In this document: piece by piece, positions 19,292 through 29,001 of the stretch
Position numbering within the stretch: the stretch's first letter is position 1
How the letters are laid out: each line of letters opens with the position of its first letter
From: Polyangiaceae bacterium
GTDB lineage: Bacteria; Myxococcota_A; Polyangia; Polyangiales; Polyangiaceae
Length of the DNA stretch: 64,000 nucleotides
Direction of reading: 5' to 3'
NCBI GenBank assembly: GCA_013361525.1
Contig: JABFXY010000059.1
Coordinates: 19,073-83,072, forward strand
Position numbers and translations under genes: made by a program
The notes under the pieces: generated by a model
What the model was told of the DNA's origin: nothing
Database searches by the model: none
The model's input: the letters and a program-made list of their open reading frames with translations, nothing else

Positions 19292-20649
19292 GCACGGCAA
19301 GCCCGCTCAAACGAACCGAGATCATCGACGCCCTACGTAATGGCGCCGTCCCGAGGCACGGTCTCGAGCTCTTTGCGGTCGGTCTCGAGCCTTTTGCGCA
19401 AACCCTCGACGAGGAGCTCGACGCCGTCGCAGCCGGGCGCGGGAAGTTCAAGGCCGTTCGCGGTGACTACGGCACCGGCAAGACATTCTTCGCCAGCTGG
19501 CTCGAGCACAAGGCACGGCAGCGCGGCCTCGCGAGCGCGATGGTTCAGGTCTCGGAGACCGATACGCCTCTCTATCGGATGGAGACGGTGTACCGCCGCG
19601 CGATCGAGAGCCTACAGACCAAGGAGTGGTCGAGCGGCGCATTTCGCACGCTCATCGATCGCTGGTTTTACAACCTCGAAGAAGAGGTCCTCGGGGAAGC
19701 GGGCGTCGACCCGAACAACGCGGACAAGGTCGGCCACGCTGTCGGCGATCTGCTCGAGCGAAGGCTCGCCTCGGTCAGCGCGACGCAGCCGCAATTCGCC
19801 GCGGCGCTACGCCGGTGTCACACCGCCCGCGTCAAAGGCGAGCATGCAATCGCGGAGGGCTTGGTCGCTTGGCTCATGGGGCAGCCCAACGTCTCCGCCG
19901 ACATCAAGCGGGCCGCAGGTTTGAAGGGCGACGTCGACCATGACGGCGCGGCCGGCTTCCTCCGCGGCTTGCTCGAGCTTCTCAAGCAAACGGGCCGCAG
20001 TGGTCTTGTTCTCGTTCTCGACGAGGTCGAGACCATTCAGCGCGTTCGCGCGGACAGCCGTGAGAAGAGCCTCAATGCCCTGCGCCAGCTCATCGATGAC
20101 CTCGCCGCGGGGCGGTTCCCGGGTCTGTATGTCCTCATTACTGGCACGCCGCAATTCTTCGACGGCACGCAGGGTGTGCAACGCCTGCCGCCGCTCGCGC
20201 AGCGCCTCCAGACAGAGTTCGGCAAGCTCGCGAAGTTCGATAACCCTCGCGCAATCCAGATCCGCCTACAGCCCTTCAGCCACGAAAAGCTCGTCGAGGT
20301 CGGCAGACGGATTCGCGATCTGTTCCCCACCAAGAACGCGGATCGCATTGCGAAGCATGTGGACGACGAGCTGCTCGAGACGCTCGCCCGCGGCGTGGCC
20401 GGCAAGCTCGGCGGCAAAGTCGGGACGGCACCGCGCCTCTTCTTGAAGCGACTCGTGGGCCTGCTCGATCAAGTCGAGCTGCATGCCGAGTTCGACCCGC
20501 GCGTCCATTATGAGCTCGTCGTCAGTGCCAACGAGATGACGGACGAAGAGCGCGACGCTGCCGGTGTCGTCCGCAGCGTCGCGGATATCCAACTCGACAT
20601 CAGCATGCCTGCGAACGGCAAGGCTGGAGGCACGAGCGAGATCGAATGA
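19288..20649 (+). CDS. brxD: BREX ATP-binding protein BrxD
   Basis: The 453-residue ATPase starts at GTG 19288, whose GTGA overlaps the pglZ stop; the longer upstream open frame lies inside pglZ and is rejected. Walker A GDYGTGKT is at residues 59-66. Walker B is LVLVLDEVETI with Asp245, and ITGTPQFFD is a sensor-like motif. This matches the BrxD family (DUF2791-type P-loop proteins), which accompanies type 2 and some other BREX loci together with a Lhr-like helicase. It lies between pglZ and brxHI, with an ATGA overlap at its 3' end. The exact role in exclusion is not established. Confidence 0.92.
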   Translation: MSTASPLKRTEIIDALRNGAVPRHGLELFAVGLEPFAQTLDEELDAVAAGRGKFKAVRGDYGTGKTFFASWLEHKARQRGLASAMVQVSETDTPLYRMETVYRRAIESLQTKEWSSGAFRTLIDRWFYNLEEEVLGEAGVDPNNADKVGHAVGDLLERRLASVSATQPQFAAALRRCHTARVKGEHAIAEGLVAWLMGQPNVSADIKRAAGLKGDVDHDGAAGFLRGLLELLKQTGRSGLVLVLDEVETIQRVRADSREKSLNALRQLIDDLAAGRFPGLYVLITGTPQFFDGTQGVQRLPPLAQRLQTEFGKLAKFDNPRAIQIRLQPFSHEKLVEVGRRIRDLFPTKNADRIAKHVDDELLETLARGVAGKLGGKVGTAPRLFLKRLVGLLDQVELHAEFDPRVHYELVVSANEMTDEERDAAGVVRSVADIQLDISMPANGKAGGTSEIE

Positions 20650-22757
20650 GCGCGTTCGATGACCTCTCGACCGCGCTGCAGTACCAAATCGCGAACACGC
20701 TCGGCTACAGCGGGCTCCGGCCGGTTCAAGAGGCGTCGATTGGGCCCATCCTCGCCGGCCACAACGCCGTCGTGCTCGCGCCGACCGCCGGCGGAAAGAC
20801 CGAGGCCGCGTTCTTTCCGCTGATCTCCGCCATGGACACGGAGGATTGGCGTCCGGTCTCCGTCCTGTACCTGTCGCCCATTCGGGCGCTCCTCAACAAC
20901 CAAGAAGAGCGCGTCATCAAGCTCAGCGGCCTCGTCGGCCGGCGAGCATTCAAATGGCATGGCGACACCAGCCCCGGTGAGCGCAAGCGCTTCGTTGCCG
21001 ATCCCGCCGACATCCTGTTGACGACACCCGAGTCTCTCGAGGCCATGCTCATGAGCCCGCGCGTCCCAACGCGCGAGCTCTTCGCCGGGCTACGCAGCGT
21101 CGTCATCGACGAGGTCCACTCCTTCGCCGACGACGACCGCGGCGCGCATCTGTCGGCGCTCATGGAGCGGCTTACGCGCTTTTGCGGGCGCGACGTCCAG
21201 CGCATCGGCCTGTCCGCGACGGTCGGCAATCCGGAAGAGATCTTGCGCTGGATCCAAGGAAGCTCCAAACGCGCGTCGGTCGTCGTCGATCCAAAGGGCC
21301 AGAAGAAAGCTCCTATCCTCGCCCTCGACTTCGTCCAAACGTTGGAGAACGCCGCGACGATGATCAAGGCGCTCCATCCCGGGAAGAAGCGCCTCGTCTT
21401 CGTCGACTCCCGCCGCGTCGCCGAAGGCCTCGGCCACATACTCAAACAGCTGGGAGTCATGACCTTCGTCAGCCACGGCTCCCTCGCCGTCCAAGAGCGC
21501 CGCGACGCCGAGCGCGCCTTCGAACAAGGAAGCGACTGCGTCATCGTGGCCACCAGCGCCCTCGAGCTCGGCATCGACGTCGGCGACCTGGACCACGTCC
21601 TGCAAATCGACAGTCCCAAGAGCGTCGCGAGCTTCCTCCAGCGCATGGGACGAACCGGCCGGCGTGAAGGAGCACTACCCAATTGCACCTTTCTCACGCT
21701 CAAGGACAAGCTCGTCCTCCAAGGCGCTGCGATCCTCCGCCTGCGCGACGAAGGTTACGTCGAAGATGTCCGTCCCAGCCGGCGCGCGTCGCACATCCTT
21801 GCCCACCAGCTCATGGGCATCGCCGTCCAATCCGGCGGCATTGCGCGCGGCGACTGGTGGGCCTGGCTCGACGGCGCAACCTCCTTCGACGGCCTCGAGC
21901 CGAGCGAACGAGCCTCCATCGTCGAGCACATGGTCCAATCGGAGATCCTCTCCGAAAGCGACGGCAAACTCTGGCTCGGCCGCGTTGGCGAGAAGAAGTA
22001 CGGCCGCGCCAACTTCCGCGAGCTATACGCCGTCTTCGACGTCCCCCGCCTCATCACCGTCCGCCACAACACCGAAGAGGTCGGCACCGTCGACGCCAAC
22101 TTCCTTGCAACCTTGGACTCCGACCTCGAGCCGGGGACCTTCACCCTCGCCGGGCGCGCGTGGGAAATCATCACCGTCGAATGGGGACGTGGCATCTGCG
22201 TCGTCCGCCCGGCAGCTGCAGGGCGGCCCCCCCGTTGGGCCGGAGCGCCTCGGCACCTGGGGTACCAGCTATGCCAGGCCATGCGCCGAATCCTTGTTGA
22301 GGACGCGATTCACCCCGCGTGGTCACCGCGCGCGCAAGCCGTCCTGGGCACCATGCGCGCCGAGCACGAGTTCCTGCGGGATGAGCCCTCGCCGCTCATC
22401 GAAAGCCACGGCGATATCACGTGGTGGAACTTCGCCGGCGGTGCCGCCAACGTGCTCTTGGCTCGGGTCCTCGAGGGGGAGCTCGGCGGCCAGTGCGTCA
22501 GCCGGAATACCTCGATTACGTTGAAGGGCGAGGCTGCCGTCAGCGCCGTCAGGGTGAGGCAGGTCTTGGCGGAGATGGCGGGGCAGGGGAGGCCGACCCG
22601 GGAGGACGCGCTGAGGCACGCGCAGGGCGCCGTGAGGAGCCGGGTGTCGAAGTTTCAGCCGTGTCTGCCGGAGAGGTTGTTGCAGGATTTGTTGGTGGAG
22701 AGTGTGTTGGATGTGGAGGGGGCGAGGCTGGCTGTAGGTGGCGTCAATAGCCGCTAG
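20646..22757 (+). CDS. brxHI: BREX-2 Lhr-like SF2 helicase BrxHI
   Basis: The 703-residue SF2 helicase has Walker A PTAGGKT at residues 46-52, DEVH at 155-158, LSAT as motif III and QRMGRTGRR as motif VI. The C-terminal ~300 residues follow the Lhr-like layout. It is the last gene of the canonical BREX-2 order. Codon endings change sharply near the 3' end: most of the gene prefers C, while roughly the last 200 bp prefer G. The stop codon is only 21 bp from the stop of the convergent helicase of the neighbouring defence operon. Confidence 0.93.
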   Translation: MSAFDDLSTALQYQIANTLGYSGLRPVQEASIGPILAGHNAVVLAPTAGGKTEAAFFPLISAMDTEDWRPVSVLYLSPIRALLNNQEERVIKLSGLVGRRAFKWHGDTSPGERKRFVADPADILLTTPESLEAMLMSPRVPTRELFAGLRSVVIDEVHSFADDDRGAHLSALMERLTRFCGRDVQRIGLSATVGNPEEILRWIQGSSKRASVVVDPKGQKKAPILALDFVQTLENAATMIKALHPGKKRLVFVDSRRVAEGLGHILKQLGVMTFVSHGSLAVQERRDAERAFEQGSDCVIVATSALELGIDVGDLDHVLQIDSPKSVASFLQRMGRTGRREGALPNCTFLTLKDKLVLQGAAILRLRDEGYVEDVRPSRRASHILAHQLMGIAVQSGGIARGDWWAWLDGATSFDGLEPSERASIVEHMVQSEILSESDGKLWLGRVGEKKYGRANFRELYAVFDVPRLITVRHNTEEVGTVDANFLATLDSDLEPGTFTLAGRAWEIITVEWGRGICVVRPAAAGRPPRWAGAPRHLGYQLCQAMRRILVEDAIHPAWSPRAQAVLGTMRAEHEFLRDEPSPLIESHGDITWWNFAGGAANVLLARVLEGELGGQCVSRNTSITLKGEAAVSAVRVRQVLAEMAGQGRPTREDALRHAQGAVRSRVSKFQPCLPERLLQDLLVESVLDVEGARLAVGGVNSR

Positions 22758-22778
22758 GCCGCAATCGCGAGGATGGAG

Positions 22779-25694
22779 TCACGGCTTCGTGCCGATAAAC
22801 CGGAGGGGATGACTATTAGCACCGCGGTGGTAGGCGTCAGCCGCGAGCAGCAGGTCGACCACAACCGGTTTAGGTTGGGTGCTAAGGCCCGGCTGGACGA
22901 TGACAACCTCAAATCCAACGCGGGAGCCATCAGCCAGAAGCTTCTTGAGTCTCGCAAGGTTGCCGACAATGAATCGCGAACTGGTCTTTGATTCTCGATG
23001 CTCGATCTGAGTAACCAGCGCTCTCGCATCTAGCCATCGTCGGCATTTGATGGCTTGACCGAGGACGTCGTAGAGATCCGTTACGCGATCGCGAGGAACG
23101 CGCTTGCCTTTCGCGGCCTTACAGTGAAACAGCTGGACCAAGACGCCTCCAGACCCGTCTCGCACAGCGACGTAGTCCGCGATCTCATTCGTGGAATCGT
23201 CAAGAAATAGCACGGCCGCACCATCGCTCTTCGCTCGGTCCTCAACATAGTCGAAGAGTGATTTGCCGCCGCTGCGGGATGGCTTCTCGATGTGCGGGTT
23301 GATTCCCAGAGCTGGCCAGTCTACTTCCTCGATCTGACTGGCAATCGCGACATTCGATACCGTTGGTGCGTCGGTGAGGATGTCCCCCTGAACCATGGCC
23401 AGGTTCGCAAGAAGGAACATTGGTGGGTGTTCGTTGAGATATGCTGCAAGGGTATCCTCGCTGCGCGCTGCGTTCTCGACAATTTTTGCTTCCGATGCTG
23501 CTGCGTCCAGCGGTTGGACCTCGAGATGCGGTGCGAAGCTACAGAGAAACGGCAGTTCGTGTGAGCTGTTGCGCAGTGAGAATGTAATGCTCGTTTCGGT
23601 TTTGGATTCGATTGTGATGGAAAAATCTGTCAGCGGGGTGGAGTTGCCGTCAGCCGTCAGGACCGCGCTGTGTCGACGATAGGCTTGCGGGGGGAGATCG
23701 CCCGCGATGGGGATCGCTGGTAGTGCGTTGACTCTCCGTCCCTTACTGAGCTGGTCGAACAACGATTCCGGATCCTTGACGGTGCTGTCGCGAATTCTTG
23801 CGGCCATTTCCCGCGCCCACTCCAGCGCAGCTGGAATCTGGTCCCACCTGTTCGTCCAAATCTTTGCTCCGCTGCTGAATCCAAGCGTAACTGCTTGGTT
23901 GCCGTCGTCACCCCTACACATTGCGTGACCCTGCTCATAAAGGGTGGTCTCGGCCGCTCGAATCGCTTTGTGTGCCGCTCGCCCGGTTAGAATTCTATAT
24001 GATTCAGAGCTAACTGCGCCAATGCTAGCCCTGTTGCGCATGCCGACCGAGAACAATTCGCGGCGCTGGAGCTTGTTAAAGACGCGGCCGGTCTCGTCCG
24101 GTGCGAGTCGTTGGGCGCCCGACGTTATCGAGCCGATGAGCGCGTCGTATACTGCATTGTGCCGCCGGGACGTGAAGACGAAGGCGAGGTTCTTCTCCGG
24201 AACGTGAAGAATCATGAACATGTCATGGTTCACGTCCCGCCACGTTTCGTCGGCGCACCACCGCAGAGGGGTCACCGTTCGTCCGGCGTAGAACAGCGCG
24301 TGGTGGGCCTCGCTGTATTGGACGAGGAGTGGCTCCATGTCGTCCGGTACGGCGAGCGTCGCTCCGAGGTCGACGTTGTTCGGCGTGTGGTAGACCTTGG
24401 CGTGGAGGAACGGGCGCATCGACCATAGGAGTGCGCTGTCGCGTGCGGCATTGGCCTGGTCGGGCGAGAGTTTTCCAGAGGGTCGAAAGCTCCCGATCGT
24501 TTCGCGCGTCGTCTTCTCGTGCGCAATGCGCTTGCCGCTGAGATCCTCGACGATTTCGTTCCATTCGGAACCAGGCACAAAGAGGCGCTGCGCTTCACCT
24601 TCTACTTCCCGCGCGATGGCGAAGAACGATGCAGGGCCCAGGTTGTCCCCGGAGGTTCGTGCGAATCGACCGATGAACTGGAGCGTGACGGCAAGAGACC
24701 GGTGCGGCGCATGGAGCGCGGCCACCTTTAGCTGGGGGAGATCGAAACCCTCGCCGAGCATGTCGACGGCAATAACCCCGTCAACCTCACCAGCCCGCAG
24801 CTTCTTGATGATGCCGTCGATCCTGCTTGCGGCATGCCCCGAATGGATCAGCGGCAGCTGCAGGGAGCTGATTCCTTTGTAGAGTTTCTCCAACTCGATC
24901 GCGCGCGGACGGCTCGCGGCACGGACGAATAGCCGATGGTCGAGCCCGCTGGCCCTGTCGGTCGCGAGGCGAGCGCACGCCGCTCTTGCAATTGCTTCGT
25001 CGTCCGTGTCAGAGCCTGTCGCGGTAACCGCTTCGAAGGTCAGCTTGCCGAAAAGGCCTTCGCGACGCGCGTCGGCGAGGTGGTAAATGAAGGCGAGGTC
25101 GGCTCGGATTTCGCGCTCGTCGCGGCGGAACGGTGTCGCGGTGAACAGGACCTGTCGCGCCGAAGGGAAGGCCTCGGCGATGGCGGTGAAGGTTGGTGCT
25201 GGTACGTGATGCGCCTCGTCGAACAGAATGACGTCAAATAGGTCCGGTGGGGGATCACTGACGGCATCGATGTCGGGGCTCAGAACGCTCGGCGTGCCAA
25301 TGACCGCATCGTAGGAACGAAGCTCCTCCCAACGGTCTTTGTCGGTGAGCTGCTTGCGCACCTCGATGACCTTGGGTTGCGCTGCCTCCGACTCAATCGC
25401 TCCGGCGCTCCGCAGATCTTTCAGCGTCCTGAATCCCGTGGCGAGCTGGTCCCGCAACAGGCGGCTCGGGGCAACGACAAGGACGCGTCTAGCGCGTAGC
25501 AATATCGTGGCGGCCGTCATGACTGCCGTCTTCCCGGTTCCGGTCGGCATTACGACCAGACACGGCGCCTGCCTGCTCCAGAAGTGCGAGCAGATCGAAT
25601 GGATCGCCGAGATCTGCGCGCGTCGTAGGCCGCTCTGCGAGCCCTGAACGAGCGGCATTCTGAGGGTGTCTGCGAGTTGTTCGAATGGGGACAT
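22779..25694 (-). CDS. SF2 DEAD/DEAH helicase with nuclease-like C-terminal domain
   Basis: The 971-residue protein has Walker A PTGTGKT at residues 50-56, DEAH at 159-162, TATP at 185-188 and motif VI QFIGRFAR at 339-346, as in type I/III restriction and UvrB-like helicases. The central ~400 residues match nothing I know. Near residues 835-890 there is NEIADYVAV followed by VLVQLFHCKAAKGK. That resembles an E/D...xHxK nuclease-like core seen at the end of some defence helicases; I infer nuclease relatedness from this only. It is the last gene of the minus-strand defence operon, after a gap of 266 bp, so it may also have its own promoter. Its base composition is more AT-rich than the BREX genes. 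Confidence 0.85.
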   Translation of the reverse strand: MSPFEQLADTLRMPLVQGSQSGLRRAQISAIHSICSHFWSRQAPCLVVMPTGTGKTAVMTAATILLRARRVLVVAPSRLLRDQLATGFRTLKDLRSAGAIESEAAQPKVIEVRKQLTDKDRWEELRSYDAVIGTPSVLSPDIDAVSDPPPDLFDVILFDEAHHVPAPTFTAIAEAFPSARQVLFTATPFRRDEREIRADLAFIYHLADARREGLFGKLTFEAVTATGSDTDDEAIARAACARLATDRASGLDHRLFVRAASRPRAIELEKLYKGISSLQLPLIHSGHAASRIDGIIKKLRAGEVDGVIAVDMLGEGFDLPQLKVAALHAPHRSLAVTLQFIGRFARTSGDNLGPASFFAIAREVEGEAQRLFVPGSEWNEIVEDLSGKRIAHEKTTRETIGSFRPSGKLSPDQANAARDSALLWSMRPFLHAKVYHTPNNVDLGATLAVPDDMEPLLVQYSEAHHALFYAGRTVTPLRWCADETWRDVNHDMFMILHVPEKNLAFVFTSRRHNAVYDALIGSITSGAQRLAPDETGRVFNKLQRRELFSVGMRNRASIGAVSSESYRILTGRAAHKAIRAAETTLYEQGHAMCRGDDGNQAVTLGFSSGAKIWTNRWDQIPAALEWAREMAARIRDSTVKDPESLFDQLSKGRRVNALPAIPIAGDLPPQAYRRHSAVLTADGNSTPLTDFSITIESKTETSITFSLRNSSHELPFLCSFAPHLEVQPLDAAASEAKIVENAARSEDTLAAYLNEHPPMFLLANLAMVQGDILTDAPTVSNVAIASQIEEVDWPALGINPHIEKPSRSGGKSLFDYVEDRAKSDGAAVLFLDDSTNEIADYVAVRDGSGGVLVQLFHCKAAKGKRVPRDRVTDLYDVLGQAIKCRRWLDARALVTQIEHRESKTSSRFIVGNLARLKKLLADGSRVGFEVVIVQPGLSTQPKPVVVDLLLAADAYHRGANSHPLRFIGTKP

Positions 25695-25960
25695 GGCAAG
25701 ACCGGTGGTTGTCGAGGAGTGTTCGATCCGGTGGCCCAGGCGGAGTGGGCTGGCGAGCGTCCGCTGATCTGTGCCCGGCCGATATCGCTACCGCGGACGT
25801 GTTCGCCATCACCTTGGCCGTCGGCTCGGGCGGCCCCCACGGGACCCGGGCGGAGCCGGCGTCCAGACCCGAGCGGAAGCGATGGCGGTGGCGTTGCTAT
25901 TGTTCCGGTTTGCCCGTTCCGGCCGGTGATTTTGTGGCCACTTGTGGTGGTGCGCTTTTC

Positions 25961-27304
25961 TCAGTGTTTGATCACGATCGTGTTGATGCCTAGTTGAAGG
26001 CTGGCTGTTTTGAGTTGCTCTGGGTTTCTAATGTGACCGCCTGGGTCGTATATGATCGCGATAATGTTACGCCATTTGGTTCTGTAGATGCCTGCGTCCT
26101 GTGAGAGCTGTTGTATGAGTTTGCTGTCACGAAGGTTGTGCTTGGCGAGTTTAATTTCGATCGCGAGATCGGCGTCAGGAACGGTGAAATCGGGGATCAG
26201 AGCCGTCGGCCCGAGAGGCGCGCGCTCCTTTTCCCTGTGGAACTCTATTCCGGCGCTGCGCAGGACCCTGTCGACAGCCTTCTGCACCTCCTTCTCGTTT
26301 TTTGGAGGCGTCTCGAAGAATTCGCGCAGAGCACGTTGAATCGCCGCGGTAATCTTTGCGAGCATCGCCTCGGCAAACCCATCGTCGACCACCGCCTCCT
26401 CCTCGACGTCGTCCCGCGACCAATCGTCGAATGAGGGGCTCGCGAACAGCCGCTGTGCTCGTTCAAAACGCGGATCCCGCCATACCTCGGCGAGCGTTTC
26501 GTCTCCGACGCGAAGCGATAGCTTCACTTCCTGCGGCGGTTCGCGCAGCGGGAACTCATGCTTGGACGGCCCGATCTCGACGATATTCCGTGGTCCGCCG
26601 TCTCCCGAGATTACCCCAACGAGTCGAAGGAGCGGGTCTGCCTTGGGTGTAACCTCGACGGAAACGCGGTCCTTTTGGACGATAAAGGTGTCGATGCGTC
26701 CGCGGTAGTCTTGCTGGATGATTTGGATCCTGCTGAATCGTAGGTCTTGGCCGCCGGGAACGTACACCCTGCGAATCCCAGCGACGTGGTTTAATAATGC
26801 CTCGAGATCGGGAAAGACAGTCGCCGGGTCCTCGTCCTCGATAATCTCACTCAGATAGGGGCGGCGCTCTACTCCGTTCGATGGCGCAGCGACCGTGCAG
26901 GGCCACGAAGCGCCAAACTCGCTCCAATCACTGTTGTGACGATAGGCTTCCCAGGGGCCGGCGAGGCCGTGGGCGACAACCGGTTCACCTGCAACAACAA
27001 ATGGTCCGCCCCGGAGTGCGGGTCGTAGCCGCTCAATGAAGGCTGCCGATGGAATTGCTTCTTGGAGGAATCGCACTGGTCCTCGCGGATGGCATTCGAC
27101 GCGAGGTACGTCGGCGTCCTGTGCTAAATCGATCCGTCCGAAGGCAGGGCTCCAGCGATCAGGAGCATCACCGGGCCGTCTTGCAAGCACCACACGCGCA
27201 TGAGCAAACGGCACGCCCTGGATCGCCGTGTCGAGCCATGCAAGCAGGGTCTCGTGGGTGGCCGCAGCAGGTTGATAAGGCCAGGTAAGGCGCGTCGTAG
27301 TCAT
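25961..27304 (-). CDS. PD-(D/E)XK restriction-endonuclease-like protein (DpnII/MboI-type core)
   Basis: The 447-residue protein starts at ATG 27304, which overlaps the upstream HNH gene stop (ATGA); the longer open frame begins inside that gene. The C-terminal domain shows IPDF (Asp372) followed by LAIEIKLAK (Glu383, Lys385), a PD-(D/E)XK active site like that of the DpnII/MboI-type REase family. The preceding acidic helical linker (EKEVQKAVDRVL) is also typical of it. The N-terminal ~300 residues may be a sensor or DNA-recognition region; I do not recognise it. Both the helicase and the HNH genes flank it in the same direction, which suggests joint action in restriction. Confidence 0.8.
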   Translation of the reverse strand: MTTTRLTWPYQPAAATHETLLAWLDTAIQGVPFAHARVVLARRPGDAPDRWSPAFGRIDLAQDADVPRVECHPRGPVRFLQEAIPSAAFIERLRPALRGGPFVVAGEPVVAHGLAGPWEAYRHNSDWSEFGASWPCTVAAPSNGVERRPYLSEIIEDEDPATVFPDLEALLNHVAGIRRVYVPGGQDLRFSRIQIIQQDYRGRIDTFIVQKDRVSVEVTPKADPLLRLVGVISGDGGPRNIVEIGPSKHEFPLREPPQEVKLSLRVGDETLAEVWRDPRFERAQRLFASPSFDDWSRDDVEEEAVVDDGFAEAMLAKITAAIQRALREFFETPPKNEKEVQKAVDRVLRSAGIEFHREKERAPLGPTALIPDFTVPDADLAIEIKLAKHNLRDSKLIQQLSQDAGIYRTKWRNIIAIIYDPGGHIRNPEQLKTASLQLGINTIVIKH

Positions 27305-29001
27305 GATGCAGCTTCTTCCGCGGCTCCGTCGACGCGGACTCGGTGACGTCGGGCCAACTCGCTCCTGAGCTCCGCGGGCGTGAGCAGCGGCGCACGATGA
27401 ACCATACGATGGCAGTTGGCGCACAGGATGGCGAGATCCTCCAACTTGGTTCGCCGAGACCCGTCGCGGGCGCCGAGAGGATCGAGGTGGTGCACCTCAC
27501 AACAGTCTTCGCCTCGCTCGCCGTAGACTTGCTCGAAGTCGAACTGGCAGACTTCACAGTGCAGCGATCCGGTTGCGCGGAGCGCCTCGGCCTTCTTCGC
27601 CGCGACGATCCCGCGATCGCGTTCGCGTCGCCGATGGAGCACCGTGACGAACTCGCCCTCCTCTGCGCCCTCGTGGGCCGGCGCGGCGTCTGGGTTCCGG
27701 TCGGAGCAGAGCTCCCAGAGTCGCGTCGCGATGTCAGGATTGGGGCTCGTGTAGCTCCTGGGATACGTCAGCCATTTCCAATCAGGCAGCGCCTGCTGAA
27801 GGTCGGCCGGGGTCAAGGCCGGCTCCACAAGCTCGATGTCCCCAATCTCGGCGCTCGCGCGCGGATCGTCGCCCTTGTAGGTGGCGGTTGAGCAAGCCCT
27901 GCCCTTTGCGACGATGCCACGGCCCTGGATGAAGAAGAGAACGTCATCTCCGATCTCGGTTCCCTTGGGCGCGAACCAGCTTGCTTGTTCGCCGTCTCGA
28001 GCGGACGCGCGAAGCGTGTGCCAATCCTCGTCCGCCCCGCTGTTGAGCACGCGTAGGGTGCCTTGGGGGGACCCGCGGTCACGTGTTAGGTGGAGCGCGT
28101 GTTCGTGGGCGGACCAAAGCGTTTCGAGTGCTTCTGCCGAGGCCTTCGAGATGCCGACGCCCGAAGAAACCCTGGACCAATTTACTGCCCGAACAGCCGC
28201 GTCATCGAGACCTTGCACGTCAAGGGCAGGCTCTGCCGAGCTCAGAAGGACATCGGGGGAGAACTCAATGACCAGAGGGGTAATGCGGCTTGAAGGGTCA
28301 GTTCGTTCCCCCGTGTTGAAGGTCCCACGACTGACCCAACCAGACGCGACGATGCCCGCGCTGTTAGTGCCCTGGTGTACGACGAAAACGCGATCGCCAG
28401 GTAGAATTCCTTTGGTACGTCCACATGTCCAACGAATGGGCACGAGAGTTCGGTGCCGGAGTTTTTGTGCAGATTGGTCTCTCGTTGGCCATTCTTCGAG
28501 GGCATTCCAGCCGAGCAAGTATGTCCGGCGCTCATCGCGAGAAAAGCTCATTCCGGAGCTCGGCTTCCGGCGAATTTCGTTGAGGACAAGGTCGAGCGCG
28601 GCCTTGACGTTCGCTGATGAAACCTTGTGAAAACCGAGGCTGAAGTTTGCCTGCTCACGCTTGAGATCTGGAAACCACGATAAGGACGCCGCATCCAAGC
28701 GTCGCGCAAAATGCACTGCCGGACCGGAGAGTTCGAGGACTCCTTCTTGCTCGGCACTGTCTACGTCGTCCGGCCAGAAGACACCCGCAAGCTCGAACCG
28801 CGTCCGAGCCCCCTCATCGTGACCGACTACCATCCAGGTTGGATTGCCGAGAGCCCTCTCCAGTGTCGATTGTGGCTTTTGGCTCAGGAAACGCTGGCGG
28901 TCGCCCGTCGTGTCGAGGTCGTAGCCCATCTTTCGAACGCTGTGATACGCGACGTAATGGTTCATTGCGGAGTCCGATAAACGTGGCTCTGAGTCACCCA
29001 T
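27301..29001 (-). CDS. HNH endonuclease with PUA/EVE-like reader regions
   Basis: The 566-residue protein ends in a McrA-type HNH nuclease: CEVC at residues 482-485, the catalytic EVHH at 502-505 and CANCHRMVH at 527-535. Four Cys form a structural zinc site. Upstream there are two stretches that look like PUA/EVE-superfamily folds. The first is around 165-250, with LLGWNALEEWP and ILPGDRVFVVHQG; the second is around 325-410, with EDWHTLRASARD and IGDDVLFFIQGRGIVAKG. EVE-like domains read modified bases, so a modification-dependent (type IV) restriction role is likely, though inferred. The gene overlaps its 5' neighbour by 8 bp and its 3' neighbour by 4 bp. Confidence 0.82.
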   Translation of the reverse strand: MGDSEPRLSDSAMNHYVAYHSVRKMGYDLDTTGDRQRFLSQKPQSTLERALGNPTWMVVGHDEGARTRFELAGVFWPDDVDSAEQEGVLELSGPAVHFARRLDAASLSWFPDLKREQANFSLGFHKVSSANVKAALDLVLNEIRRKPSSGMSFSRDERRTYLLGWNALEEWPTRDQSAQKLRHRTLVPIRWTCGRTKGILPGDRVFVVHQGTNSAGIVASGWVSRGTFNTGERTDPSSRITPLVIEFSPDVLLSSAEPALDVQGLDDAAVRAVNWSRVSSGVGISKASAEALETLWSAHEHALHLTRDRGSPQGTLRVLNSGADEDWHTLRASARDGEQASWFAPKGTEIGDDVLFFIQGRGIVAKGRACSTATYKGDDPRASAEIGDIELVEPALTPADLQQALPDWKWLTYPRSYTSPNPDIATRLWELCSDRNPDAAPAHEGAEEGEFVTVLHRRRERDRGIVAAKKAEALRATGSLHCEVCQFDFEQVYGERGEDCCEVHHLDPLGARDGSRRTKLEDLAILCANCHRMVHRAPLLTPAELRSELARRHRVRVDGAAEEAAS

